From assembly GCA_029931535.1 (NCBI GenBank), contig JAQPZY010001660.1, forward strand, positions 3,187,001 to 3,251,000: DNA of 64,000 nucleotides. The letters are read 5' to 3'. Below the pieces are notes generated by a model. That model did no database searches. It was not told the DNA's origin and saw nothing but the letters and a program-made list of their open reading frames with translations. The stretch is from Margaritifera margaritifera (lineage: Eukaryota > Mollusca > Bivalvia > Unionida > Margaritiferidae). Both the position numbers and the translations under genes were made by a program. Every line of letters begins with the position of its first letter. The stretch's first letter is position 1. Below are positions 24,770-37,015 of this stretch, one piece after another.

Positions 24770-25650
24770 TATTGGCTCACCTGATCATAAGGCGAAGTGA
24801 ACTTCTTGTAGGGTTCTTTGCATCATTCATTTGTTAGCATCTGCTAGTTTCAGCTTCTCAAAAAACACTTGACCTATTTGAAACTTTTTGGAATTCGAAC
24901 TTTATGCTGCGAAAGTTGTTTTTAGCTCAGTGGCCTGTGACTACACTGTATCATGCATTATGCATTGTGTGTCATTTGCTTGTAAAATTTGCTATTTTCA
25001 GCCTTGTCTTAAACACCAGTAAATTATTTGAACCAAATTCTGTTTGGAGTATCCATGCATCAAAGCCTTGATATGCTGTTCAAATAAAGTCAAGCAGCCA
25101 TCAAACATTTCTGTGTTACACAAACTTTTAGAGACTGTTTCTCAAAATCCTCTCCATAGAATTTGACCAAATCGACCTCACAGCAGAATTTGACCAAATT
25201 TGACAGAAAGCTTCTAGCAGGGTTAGAAGCAGACCTGGAAAACCTGAAAAACCTGAAAATTTCATTTTGATCTTAGAAATCTAAAACAAAGCACAAAAAA
25301 AGAAAGAACTGCTTTTTTCAATCCATTATACCAATTTTGATCAAATTTAATATAGAGATTTTCTAGTGTAAAATCAATTGTTTTTTTTTCTTCTTTTTAT
25401 AAATGATATCAATCGGCCATCAGATATTACAGCCATTACTAAAAATCAGAACAAACTTTAAATGACCTTCTCTCAGAGAGCATTTTACCACTGTAGAAAT
25501 TTGGCAGAGAATTTTCTGACTTTTATGACATTGTATGTGCATACAAATGATGCCATTTTGCCATCAAGTTCTGTGAATTCATTTTTATCCATTAATTCCC
25601 ATGAATTTGACAACAATACACCCATTGTCAGAATAACAATAACTGCTAAA
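24770..25650 (+). repeat. Modular dispersed repeat, diverged copy
   Basis: The head ggctcacctgatcataaggc and downstream 'aatttgaccaaat' stretches resemble the start of the copy at 49490 (agcccacctggccataagac). Confidence 0.45.
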
Positions 25651-25687
25651 GAAATTTGATTGTCACACAAGCTTTGTTGCCAATCTA

Positions 25688-25869
25688 CCATATATACTCG
25701 CATATAAGCCGATACCAACTGCAAACTGCATAGACCCAGTGCTGCCGTCGCTTAATGCACTGGCAGATCTGGGTCTATGCAGTTTGTAAGGACTAAGCGC
25801 ATTATGCGACGGCAGATCAGGGTCTATGTTGTTTGCATTTGGACCCAGATTATACATGAGAATTTACTG
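25688..25869. mobile_element. Double-hairpin MITE, copy 4 (internally deleted)
   Basis: Left flank TA then ccatatatactcgcatataa; right end gaatttactg then TA. Hairpin I is intact; the left arm of hairpin II is missing, so gtaaggactaa joins directly to gcgcattatgcgacggcaga. Confidence 0.82.
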
Positions 25870-26204
25870 TACAATTTGAAAGAAAAGGAAGAAACACAAG
25901 TCAATCAATACTGGTAAAAAAAAGCACTCTTCCGTAATTGTTAATTAATATGAAATCTGCAGAATGGAAAGGTTGACAAGAGCCTTGAAAATTAACAATT
26001 TTGTTTTCTTATTGATTTCACATGGAAGTTCAAATCATGTACTTATTTCTAGATATGGCTGATTTAGTCATGCAATAAACAGAACCACGTTCTCACGTGG
26101 ACGTTTGTGTCTCAAGTTGCGCACATAATCAGGAACCTATACGTATATGTTTGTACAAGTCCCTGACGAATTACTCAACAGTCATCCAGCTTGGTTGCTT
26201 AGGC

Positions 26205-26372
26205 TACCATGGCCCCATCCATGACCCCTGTCTTTTGGCCCCATCCATGGCCCCTGTCTTTTGGCCCCATCCATGGCCCCTGTCTTTTGGCCCCATCCAT
26301 GGCCCCTGTCTTTTGGCCCCATCCATGGCCCCTGTCTTTTGGCCCCATCCATGGCCCCTGTCTTTTGGCCCC
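26205..26372. repeat. 26-bp GC-rich minisatellite, about 6 copies
   Basis: Unit ggccccatccatggcccctg plus tctttt, nearly identical between copies and much more GC-rich than its surroundings. Confidence 0.95.
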
Positions 26373-26575
26373 ATAATATGAAATACAGCTGTTAATTGTT
26401 CAATAGCTTGAAAATAATCGGAGAAACAAAAGTTAATAGGTGATCAACTATTAAGTAAATAAATATGATGAACTATTCAGATAAATGAAGAAATAAATAA
26501 GGCAAAATCTATGGCTTACAAGGTCTGAGTTCTCATTACATGTAATATTTAAATATGTAGATTACAACAGATATG

Positions 26576-26576
26576 C

Positions 26577-26671
<95 letters not shown>
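26576..26671. repeat. (CT)n microsatellite
   Basis: About 96 bp of CT with one CC interruption near the start. Confidence 0.98.
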
Positions 26672-26674
<3 letters not shown>

Positions 26675-27257
26675 ATCAGATCAAATTATTTGCTGTGTGC
26701 CCATTCAAAACATTGATAAAATTTGAAGTGACTTTTTTTAAATTACACTTTAGACTTATGGTAGAGTTTTGGATTTCATAATGCCATATTCATTAGCGAT
26801 GTGAAATGTGAGTCAGCATTGACTGACTAATTAAGTTTGTTGAAAGTGTTGCAATGTTCATATGAGCCAGCTTTCTTCTTAAGTGAGTGTAGCTTCTAAA
26901 TGAGCCATTTTGCACGACCCAGCAGCTATTCTGACAGCAGGTATTATCAACCCCTTTCCAGTTAGAGGCATATCAGTGAAGTTAAGCACTGATGAAAACA
27001 TCGTGTTTTGTTAGACCACAAAATTTGATACCTGTAGAAAGAAAAGAATGTGCAGTATGGGCAATACTTTTGAAAATAGACGACTACTCAGTACTTGTTA
27101 TGTTCTCAAGCATACCTGTTTCAATAACCGTAGCATAACTCAAGCAACGAATTATCCAAGCTTTATTTCAGGGCTAAATAGGATCCTTTTGTTCTTGAAC
27201 AAAGTGTCTAGTTTATTACTAACATCGCTCAGGTGTGTGTTCTTTCAGTATACAAAC

Positions 27258-28101
27258 TGTTATGACATTATGTATTATCTTTAAATTATAATAGTTTTCA
27301 TTTGGGTTTATAATCATTGTATTATAATTCCTTAGTTCAGTAGCCTACACTATTTGTAAAGCACAATGTACTTCAACATGTTTACATGAGTCATTCTATG
27401 TCCTGGGAAAATCAATAATTATGTTGGTCAGTTTAACCGACAATGGTGAATCACGTGGTGGCGCATGCATCTTGTTGATTTGAAATAAGGTATTTTAATC
27501 GTGGTGCAAAGGCACTACAAGCAGTAACATGCGTGACCTAGTTTCTGATTGGTTAAAGAAGATTGTTGACAGAACTCATTCTAAGTCGTAGTATTAGAAT
27601 ATTTAAATTCTCTTTTACGCCGTAAGAGGCTATATAATAGGATTAATTCACTGCGTCCCTCATTCTTTGCAGTTCATCAGAATCATAAGGTTATTGAGGA
27701 AGATTATTATTGTTTGTGAAAATCAGCTGGTGAAAATCTGTTATCCACATAGTACATTTTGGATTTAAGTACTGTTCTTCAAGGAACTTAACAATGTTCT
27801 ACATTCTCAGGAGTTTACCTGGGATTAATAACATTTGGATTTAAAACTGTGTTTCTTGTGGCATATAAGCACTTTAGTGATTTCATTCGGATAACCTTTG
27901 GACATTTCTGGATTATCAAAATTCAATAGGACATTTAGGATTATTTAGGAATTTCTAAACTGTAAGTTATTTTTAATTCTTTCACTTTGTTTGTTTGAAA
28001 TATTGAATATTTTAGGAAATTAAATTTATATTTTAGAAATTGTGAAATCTTGTTTGAGTCGTTTTTTCTTTTGTTACTATTTCTAACCCCTACACGTAAC
28101 A
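27258..28101 (+). mobile_element. Solo LTR, copy 2 (gypsy-like family)
   Basis: An 844-bp element beginning TGTTATGACATT and ending ACACGTAACA, with an exact 4-bp duplication AAAC at 27254-27257 and 28102-28105. It carries a TATA-like gctatataatagg near 27629. It matches copy 3 at 'cctagtttctgattggtt', 'aactgtaagttatttt' and 'tattttaggaaattaaa'. No internal retroelement genes adjoin it. Confidence 0.82.
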
Positions 28102-28332
28102 AAACTGATCGGATAGAAAGTCATGTGTACTATGTTTTTCAGTCAGATAATGGTTAGGACTATTATAAACCAAACCCAAGTTATGCCATCCAGTATACAA
28201 AAATTAAATTAATCAAATCACTTTGATATTTATATTTCAATACCTTTAAGGTTAATATAATATAGAATAAATATGGAATCAAGATCTATTTTTTTTTCTT
28301 TTTGTAAATTACATAAATGAAGTTATCATTCT

Positions 28333-28440
28333 CAGTGAGACAATTTCATTTGTCTGCTACTGTCTTCTCACTGAGACAATTTCATTTGTCTGCTACTGTC
28401 TTCTCACTGAGACAATTTCATTTGTCTGCTACTGTCTTCT
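28333..28440. repeat. 36-bp minisatellite, 3 copies
   Basis: Unit cactgagacaatttcatttg plus tctgctactgtcttct. Confidence 0.9.
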
Positions 28441-28468
28441 AACTGGATACATTGGAAACCCACTTTCA

Positions 28469-28688
28469 TAAGATTTACAGTGAAGATTAGACACTAGTAT
28501 GGGGGCTTACACATAAATAATGTTGTTTTAAAACAAATACCCAAGATTTACAGTGAAGATTAGACACTAGTATGGGGGCTTACATATAAATAATGTTGTT
28601 TTAAAACAAATACCAAGATTTACAATGAAGATTAGACACTAGTATGGGGGCTTACATATAAATAATGTTGTTTAAAAACAAATACCCA
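28469..28688. repeat. ~72-bp minisatellite, 3 copies
   Basis: Unit agatttacagtgaagattag, acactagtatgggggcttac, atataaataatgttgtttta, with variable junctions (aatacccaag / aataccaag). Confidence 0.9.
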
Positions 28689-29070
28689 TCTGTTTTGTCA
28701 GTACCATCAAGCTGTTGCATTATAAATTATGCAGTACACCCTATTCTGGTCAATGACTAGTTCCCAACATTGGAGAAGCCACATTCAATATGTGTGATCA
28801 ATCTCATTGAATATGATGTACTGAATACATAATGATAGATGGTAACTGATTTTTCACATGGCAAAACAAAAATCCAGAGCATTGGAACAAAATGTTCAGT
28901 TATAAAAAAAACTTCCAATTTCAAGGAATAGCAGCATTTTTAAATTATTTTCCCCAAAATTTTCCGTATTTAAAGTTTTAAAGGATTTGAATTTTTAAAA
29001 GTTTTACCATACAGTTGTTATATTAAGGAGCAGTCATGTCTTCATGATACAATGGCTCCGCTTCTTATGA

Positions 29071-29270
29071 GGCCAAAGTCACAGTTGCTTAGTGGTTAGC
29101 ATGCCAGAATGCAACCAGAAGGGTGCAGGTTGGAATCCTGTCCAGACCAGGCTAGGATGGTCACTGTGCTGTGTCTCTGGACAAGGCAGTTGACTGCAGT
29201 TGACTCAGCATTATAACCTATCATGTGCTGATATGCTTTATACATCAATCAATGAATCATATGAGACCAC
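29071..29270 (+). mobile_element. tRNA-derived SINE
   Basis: A box-like ttgcttagtggttagcatgc, B box-like ggttggaatcc, and body gtgtctctggacaaggcagt; same family as 2040-2225. Confidence 0.7.
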
Positions 29271-29680
29271 CGTTCTGCAATGACAAAGTGGCCTTACAAA
29301 AGGGGTGGTCTCTCGAGGGGTTATAATGGTAAATATGTGCTGTTTCGGTGTTTGGGCAAGTTGGCCTCTGATCAAGGTGTACATGGCTTCTGATCAGAAT
29401 GGATATTGCCCATCAAGAGAGGGTCCACTATAATAAATACCTTTTTTTTAAGCCTATTTGAAGATCACAGAGGTTAGACCCTTGTAAATCCATACATTAT
29501 TCTTTTAAATCCTAGTAAAAAGTATACGAACATCACAACATCTGAAATGGTATTAAATTTGTACCAGTTAATATGTATGGAGGGAGCATATAATATTTAC
29601 CCATGTCCATCTGTCATGACTCACATCCCATCACATCACATCCTGTCGATCACAAATTCCATTTCCACTTAGTAACTTTT

Positions 29681-30053
29681 GGAAGACTTCATGGATTCAT
29701 GCATACTAAATTTGGTTGGAAGACTTCATGGATTCATGCATACCAAATTTGGTTGAAGACTCTATGGATTCATGCATAGGAAATTTGGTTGAAAGACTCC
29801 ATGGATTCATGCATACCAAATTTGGTTGGAAGACTCCTTGGATTCATGCATACCAAATTTGGTTGGAAGACTCCTTGGATTCATGCATACCAAATTTGGT
29901 TGGAAGACTCCATGGATTCATGTATACCAAATTTGGTTGGAAGACTCCATGGATTCATGCATACCAAATTTGGTTGCAAGACTCCATGGATTAATGCATA
30001 CCAAATTTGGTTGGAATACTCCATGGATTCATGCATACCAAATTTGGTTGAAG
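29681..30053. repeat. 37-bp minisatellite, about 10 copies
   Basis: Unit gaagactccatggattcatg plus cataccaaatttggttg. It ends about 270 bp before GTF3C1-like exon 2. Confidence 0.93.
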
Positions 30054-30324
30054 GCTTTACATTAAGAAGATCTAAGTAAAGTTTGATTTTCACTATTTTC
30101 CAACTAAATTTAACAGAGTTATGGCACCTGTTTTTGACTTAAAACTTCTCCTTTCAATTGCATCATCTTGGTGGTGGCATCCATGACATATTGACACATT
30201 TCTAGTTATACTGTGTAACCTTATGTAATATTTGATTGTCATTTGCATCAGACATTCAGTTGGTTTCAAGATTTTTTCCTACTTGAGTAATTGTATTGGG
30301 AATAAATTTAAATTACTTTTTCAG

Positions 30325-30388
30325 GAAGATGACCTTGACATTTTGCAAGATAAAAAAGATGAAGCTGAGTCAAGTAGAGAACAGAAAG
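30325..30388 (+). CDS. GTF3C1: GTF3C1-like exon 2 of window (small acidic exon)
   Basis: A 64-nt exon between ttttcag and AAAG|gtaact, entering in phase 0 and leaving with one base of a split Glu codon. It encodes EDDLDILQDKKDEAESS and then REQK, highly charged and probably disordered. Its single trailing G joins the leading AG of the next exon to complete GAG. A run of about 42 TA dinucleotides begins ten nucleotides after the donor. The call rests on splice sites, phase and composition matching the neighbours rather than on a recognisable motif. Confidence 0.6.
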
Positions 30389-30395
30389 GTAACTA

Positions 30396-30398
<3 letters not shown>

Positions 30399-30482
<84 letters not shown>
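30399..30482. repeat. (TA)42 microsatellite next to the exon 2 donor
   Basis: 84 bp of uninterrupted TA starting 10 nt after the donor gt at 30389. Confidence 0.98.
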
Positions 30483-30487
<5 letters not shown>

Positions 30488-31151
30488 CATATATGATAGT
30501 TTCTTCTTATATTTGGGGTCCTTAATTTTGTGTTATAACATGGTTTTCTTTCACAGTTAAGTGCCTTATAGTTTAATAACAGTAATAATATAATATTACA
30601 GCATGAAAAGGCAAGATTTGCAAAAAAGTCCATAAATGCTAATTGAAAGACATTATAAAATATTTTGCTGTATGTAAACTATCGGTTCCCATTTCTTCAG
30701 AATTGCATGCATAATTTAGCTAAGCAGCTTATGTTTTTATGATTGTCTGCACAACAAGGTAGTCTTGTAATTTTTGCTAATCATGTCAAGTTGAAAAGAT
30801 CATTCAGGTATATTGTTGCTGAAGAGAGAGCTTAAAATAAGTAATTTTGCTTTTTGCCCAGTTCTCTGTAGATGTATGAAAAAAAGATTGGTGTATTTTC
30901 TTATGATGTAATGTCAGTGTTGATGTAGAATAAATATTGATTCAAACTTTTCATTTTTTTTTTTTTAATTGAAGTTTTTCCTCAAGGAAAGCTTAAAGAG
31001 AAGAAGGACACTTGCTCTTTCTCTTTACACTGATGTTTGAACAAATTGTTCCAGTAAGGGACCCCCAAATATTTGTCTTCGAAAACAAAGAAATCTTTTG
31101 CTCAGTATTGATTGTCCCATTACCATCACCTGAATTCAGCTCCTTTTCCAG

Positions 31152-31866
31152 AGAACAAGTCCGAAACACAGCCAGAAGGTCTCAAAGCCTCAACCAGTGA
31201 TAAAAATTCTGCTAGCGGTGTTCAGAAACCAGACAGACTATCTCAGACTAGCAAGAATGAGTGTGAAGCCTTGGAAACAGATGTGAAGTGTGGTCTTTCA
31301 ATGCAAACAGATGAACCTACATCGTCTGAGGACCCAGAAGATATGGATGTCTTGGACTCCAAACAGAAAAATGTAAGTAGCTCTGAAAAAGAAAAAAGCA
31401 CAACAGAAGGCATGGATGTTTTAGAAGTGCCATCAAAGCATCAGGAGTCACCAAAGGAAACAGATGAATTAATATCTTCAGAGGACCTAGAATTGATGGA
31501 TTTCACTACTAAATCTAAGGACTCGGAAGATAAAGGAGCGAGTAGCTTGGAAAAGGTCAAGAACACTACAAAAGTCATAGATATTAGTGAAGAGTCATCA
31601 CCAATGGAAACCTATGAACCTATGCCTTCAAAGGACCCAGAAGGTATTGATATCACCACTAGATCTAGGGACTTCGACCAAAAGGGTGCCATTCTCTCAG
31701 AAAAGGACAAGGATGTGACCCAAGTTGTGGATATCACTGAAGGATCATCAAAGGATCAGGAATCATCGGATAAACTTTTACAAGAACAATGTAAAGGAGA
31801 CAGAGAGCAGAGGAGAAGGGGAACAAAGAGGAAAGCTAATCTGCCTCCCCCACCACCACCAGTCAG
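31152..31866 (+). CDS. GTF3C1: GTF3C1-like exon 3 of window: acidic repeat linker, basic tract, polyproline
   Basis: A 715-nt exon after ctccttttccag, ending GTCAG|gtaatc in phase 2. It encodes about 238 residues rich in Glu, Asp, Ser, Lys and Thr. Three diverged copies of a unit of about 51 residues can be seen, marked by SSEDPEDMD, SSEDLELMD and PSKDPEGID, each followed by a Ser/Lys stretch and a 'DI.E.SS' element. The end turns basic (RRRGTKRKAN, a plausible nuclear-localisation signal) and then has six or more prolines just before the junction with the folded C-terminal segment. This suggests a long disordered linker between folded parts. There are no stops across the 715 nt. The acidic repeat looks lineage-specific and I know no function for it. 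Confidence 0.7.
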
Positions 31867-32187
31867 GTAATCAAAAGCAATATGATTAGGTTGGGCATGA
31901 TCTTAACATTTTATGCAGTTTTAAAAAAGTTAACACATTGCAAAAAGGTCTAGATTACACGTTGAAAATATTTCCTGCTCAGAACCAAAGGACATTAGAA
32001 TGTATATTGTTTTGTTTTTTTCCCTTTGAAAATTGTAGCAATTGACCCATGGACTATGCTACCCCAGTCTTACCTATGTATTAACTTTTTTTAAATCAAG
32101 AATTTGCTATTATAGACTCCCTTACCTTCTACAGTACTGTTCAGTATTTATTGAAAAATTTAGTTTGGGCAAAATATTACAAAATTA

Positions 32188-32192
<5 letters not shown>

Positions 32193-32256
<64 letters not shown>
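32193..32256. repeat. (TA)32 microsatellite
   Basis: An uninterrupted run directly abutting the left end of the pogo-like element, whose TA target may have seeded or joined it. Confidence 0.97.
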
Positions 32257-32259
<3 letters not shown>

Positions 32260-33781
32260 CGCTCCCTCGATAACTCGTGCCTGGATAACTTGCGAATCCA
32301 CTTACATGTATAACATGGGGTCAGGCGTGGATCCAATTTGTTTAACTAGAAAATACCCAGAAAATTGGCCCCTATTTGTTGAACATGAAAAAAATCGTGA
32401 TCAAAATTAGTAAATGAAACCTTGATATATCGCTTGTCTTATCGTTGAAAACAGTGGTTAATATGCGGAAATTTAAATAAACATCATGAAATTTTCCACT
32501 TTTAATAAGAAGTCATATATTTTGTTCAATTTTCTTTCCAAACAACATTCTTAGTACACTGTAAATAACAATATTCGATGAAATTTCGATCAATGATAAT
32601 GTCACTAATGCCTACTGGTGGCAACACTTAAAAAAATAAATACCAATTAAATAAGTTTTGTCAAGTGAAATTTGTGTTTTAGTTCTATCTTTTAATTCGG
32701 TTTCAATATAATCATCATAAATGCAATATGCCCTCCTGTATTCAAACGTGAAATATATCATTCAACTGTCACAGCTATGTCGTGAGCGTTTCCGTGAGAA
32801 CCTAATTAAGTGCCAACCGTTTTTTTTATCTCCGACTTGCGGAAGTATTTGTTGTGTTGTTACACTCAATTAAAAGAAGACCTGCTTTGTATTATCACAT
32901 TAATTACGTCTTTTATATCAAATCAAATAAAAGGGGTTAAATAAAATAAAAGTTAAAAGGCGTGTAAATCCTACCCGCTAAGGTCACGGGCGTGTGTCAG
33001 GTCAACTCATTTCAATTGATCAATCGAACACTGTTATAAATATTATTATGTAAGTAATATAATTAACCTACCTTAAATTAGCCTACTCATTTACAAATTT
33101 GATCAAAGATAGTAAGGCAACCAAGCGAAATGAGTACTTGGTGAATAAAAAGCTGTTTCACAGATATGGTTCACTACGGAGAAGTGAGTTCCAGAGTTTG
33201 TATTGAACTAAAAATTTCTAAATTGCCACTCAGAGATTTCCTCAAGGATGAGAAGATTCACTATTACTTGTAATGAAATCACTGCATCCATATTTTTATT
33301 AATAGAACAATAAATAAATCGAGTTTTGACGTTGACAGTTGTTTCACGAAATAAATGTCCCTAGTTTTTGAAAAAAAGGAATCTTGTTTTGTTGTGAATC
33401 AACAACAACAAAAAGCAGTGATGTAATACACAATGTTTTCGCGTACACATGTTGGTGAAACCACTTGGACTAATGTTTTTAATGATCTTTCAGAGGTTGG
33501 ATATCTTGAAAATAAAGTTAATTTATATAAAAAGTGAACAACTACGTTAGAAAAAGCTCTTTATTGACAATTATTCCCAATGCAATTATACAACGATTAT
33601 TCACCCATTAAACAGCCTCGTTACCCCACACCTCACACCCCCACTGCGGTTTTCTCGATGTCCAGCAGGGATGGCATCCACTTCTTAACTTTTTTGAGGT
33701 CCCTTGGTAACTCGTGCCCTCGCTTATAGTGCTGTCTATGTTTTTGGACCCCGTTGTGCGCGAGTTCTCGAGGGTGAGGTG
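32257..33781. mobile_element. pogo/Tigger-like non-autonomous element, 1.5 kb
   Basis: Left end caccgctccctcgataactc; the reverse complement of the right end is cacctcaccctcgagaactc. About 19 of the first 23 positions match, and TA flanks both sides. CTCCCTCGATAACTCG-type ends are typical of pogo/Tigger elements. I could not find a DDE transposase in any frame, so it is a deletion derivative. Confidence 0.65.
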
Positions 33782-33789
33782 TATATATA

Positions 33790-33910
33790 TACACACACTC
33801 CCTCATTATAATGCTGTCAATGGGAGCCATAAAGTGTACCACCTTATAGTGACACTGTTTTATAATGAAGTGCATGACATAGTTTTACTACCACTTTATA
33901 AAATGAGGTT
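33790..33910. mobile_element. pogo-like MITE, partial copy 3
   Basis: actccctcattataatgctg and 'gggagccataaagtgtacca' match the family at 695 and 16124. The right terminus is missing. It sits immediately beside the larger element at 32257-33781. Confidence 0.65.
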
Positions 33911-35262
33911 ACAAGTATGCAGGAACCAGCATGGGATCACATTTTTTAGGAATTGATTAAGATAAATGTAAAAAAACTGACAATGAACAGTACAAAACAA
34001 TTTTTTAAGTGACCTAAGTGCTTTTGACTCTCATCCAGTCTTTGTTGAAGGCAATTACAAAACAAAGACATACAGGACAAACAGTAAACACAAGAATGTA
34101 CTGAATTTACAAAAGTTTCGTGATTGTATGTCTAATGGAAAATGTTGTTTGAAAATTTTAGATATCTCACCTTATTTGTGTGAATATCAGTGATAAAATG
34201 GCACACTAGTTCGTATTGACTTACTAAAGGAAGAGCAATAACCATATTTTATATCGCAAATAATTCATGTTTCTGTAATGGCAATAATAACTACAGCAAT
34301 AATAATAACACCAATATGTACTTCAAAAACAGTAGTAATTAAAGGTAAGTGACTGAATAATGACCTATGAACAAATTATTTTTTGAAAAATATGGGCTTT
34401 AAACAGAGAATGATTTTATTGGCAATGGGTGCCTGTTTGGAATGTTCTTGGTTTAAGACACTTGATTTCAGTTTTCTTACACATACATGGTCCAAACAGA
34501 ACTTGCAAGACAGAGAATGTAATTTATCTCATCACAAGTATGACAGGGAATGTAACTTATCTCATCACATGTAAGATTTGCATCCTTCAGCAAAAACTAC
34601 ACAAAAGGATCAGTCTTCACTGATCTGATTGGATGACAAAGAAGCTAAACAGAAGTTCAGCAGAAGAACACTTATCTTCCTGTATCAAAACTTTCAATGA
34701 TATCATACTAAATGTACCTAACTGCAATTGCCCATAACCATAACGGGAGTTATGAAACCAGGAAAGAAAAGGAATCTTAAGGGATACACTGCCTAAACCA
34801 AGCGAAATGTATAGGCAAGTATTGATACAGAAATATTCGAACAAATTCTTGATGCACTTCCAATCTCTATGAGAGTTATATTTCTTCAGTTACTGGCTTA
34901 TAAGATGAAAGATTTAACTTCAGAATATGTGAATACCAATAAAATAAGCTACATAAACTTCCAAAAATAGAGGTCTTTATGTGAGTGTTCATTTAATAGG
35001 ATATAAAACAAATTGAATTCTCTTTTTTTACATGCCAAGGCAAGCATTTCAGATTGAAATTTCCATTTATCTTGAATTTTATATATTTTTCCATATTCAT
35101 CATTTGTTTCATATGCAGGAATGTAACATCAGTGGACTTAACTTTTTCAGTTAGTATTATGAAATATGTTACTTGAGGAAGTATTTGTATGTTCATTTTT
35201 CCAAGACCACTTGCTGTGATTTTGTTTTCACTATGCAGTAATTTGGCCTTGTTACCATTTCA

Positions 35263-35650
35263 GTTTTACTGGTCCTAAAAGAAAAGAGCTTATGGGATGG
35301 CCTCTTGTCCATCATCTGTCGTCCATCTATCATCTCTCCATCCATTAGCACAAGTTTGTTATTGCTGCTTCTTCTAAACTGCTTGGATGATTGCCATGAA
35401 ATTTTATACACACATTCACCCCAAAGTCCAGTTGGTCCTAAATGAAAATGGTGTTGATGTGACATCCAAAATGGCCACCATAGCAGACATCTTAAAACTT
35501 TTTGTTATCGCTATTCTTCCTAAATGGAAAGTCATATCAACATGACGTTTTCACCAGAAGACTTCTTATGGTGTCTAGTTGGTCCTAAATGAAATTAAGA
35601 CTGATCTGACATCCAATATGGCCACCATGGCACCATCTTGAAATATTTTT
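35263..35650 (+). repeat. Modular dispersed repeat, in tandem unit 1
   Basis: Head ggtcctaaaagaaaagagct and 'catctgtcgtccatctatca'; modules with 'gccaccat' and 'acttcttatggtgt'. Confidence 0.7.
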
Positions 35651-36634
35651 ACATAGATGTTCATGTCCCCAATTGCCAGAGCTCTTACAAAAACAATCCA
35701 TATAAATGTAATTATCAGTGTGCAATGATTCATTAGTGACTCGCATTATGATTGGTCATAAAACCATTTTGGATCAGTGATAAACAAAAATGGACTGGAA
35801 GTTGTCAAAATGTATGTTTAGCACTTCTTAATTGCACGATGCATAAATTGTCTGCAAATTTGGAAATTGCACATTTGTTTAGGTGGTGCACAACATTAAA
35901 TTTCCACATTTATTTTCTTTTTTTATCTTGTCAAAGATTTTTGGATTACAGGAGAAAATATATGTCCCGTATGTGTTTGCAAACTTTTTCAGTAACTACA
36001 TGTACTTGTGTTAAAAGAAATGTATTGGCAAGTATTGATACAGAAATATCCCAACAAATTCTCGATGCACTTCCATTCTCTTAGAGAGTTATAATTCTTC
36101 AGTTACTGGCTTATATAAAACATTGCGATGGAAAATCAATAATTAAATTATGCCTCATGAATGCATGATATCGATTGTAACTTTGATGTATTTAAATCCT
36201 GTAGTGTGGGCGTACACCTACACAAAGTTTATATTTATATTCCTTAAGCTGCATACAATTTTTGTTTTATGATAAAAGATTTAACTTCAGAATATGTGAA
36301 TACAAATAAAATAAGCTACATAAACTTCCAAAAATAGAGGTCTTTATGTGAGTGTTCATTTAATAGGATATAAAACAAATTGAATTCTTTTTTTTTAATC
36401 ATGCCCTGGGATAGCACTTTAGATTGAAATTTCCATTTATCTTGAATTTTATATATTTTTCCATCTTCATCATTTGTTTCATATGCAAGAATGTAACATC
36501 AGTGGATTTATATTTTTCAGTTAGTATTATGAAATATGTTACTTAAGGAAGTATTTGTATGTTCATTTTTCCAAGACCACTTGCTGTGATTTTGTTTTCA
36601 CTATGCAGTAATTTGGCCTTGTTACCATTTCAGT

Positions 36635-37015
36635 TTGACTGGTCCTAAAAGAAAAGTGCTTATGGGATGGCCTCTTGTCCATCATCTGTCGTCCATCTAT
36701 CATCTCTCCATCCAATAGCACAAGTTTGTTATTGCTGCTCCTCCTAAACTGCTTGGAGGATTGCCATGAAACTTTACACACACATTCACCCCAAAGTCCA
36801 GCTGGTCCTAAATGAAAATGGTACCAATGTGACATACAAAATGGCCACCACAGCAGACATCTTAAAACATTTTGTTATCGCTACTCTTTCTAAATGGAAA
36901 GTCATATCAACATGGCGTTTTCACCAGAAGACTTCTTATGGTGTCTAGTTGGTCCTAAATGAAAATTAAGACTGATCTGACATCCAATATGGCCACCATG
37001 GCACTTCTTGAAATT
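36635..37015 (+). repeat. Modular dispersed repeat, in tandem unit 2
   Basis: Near-duplicate of 35263-35650, carried by the segmental duplication. Confidence 0.7.

Larger units (their letters stand above)
23233..30324 (+). other. Intron between GTF3C1-like exons 1 and 2
   Basis: A 7.1-kb intron with gt/ag ends. It holds a 27-bp minisatellite, a modular dispersed repeat, a double-hairpin MITE, a 26-bp minisatellite, (CT)n, a solo LTR, three short tandem arrays and a SINE. Nothing recognisable at 23240-23870, 25870-26200, 26680-27250, 28700-29070 and 29275-29680. Confidence 0.65.

Noticed and set aside
32257..33781. Transposase gene within the pogo-like element
   Set aside because: No frame shows a helix-turn-helix or DDE-type region; the longest frames are short and at the subterminal repeat.
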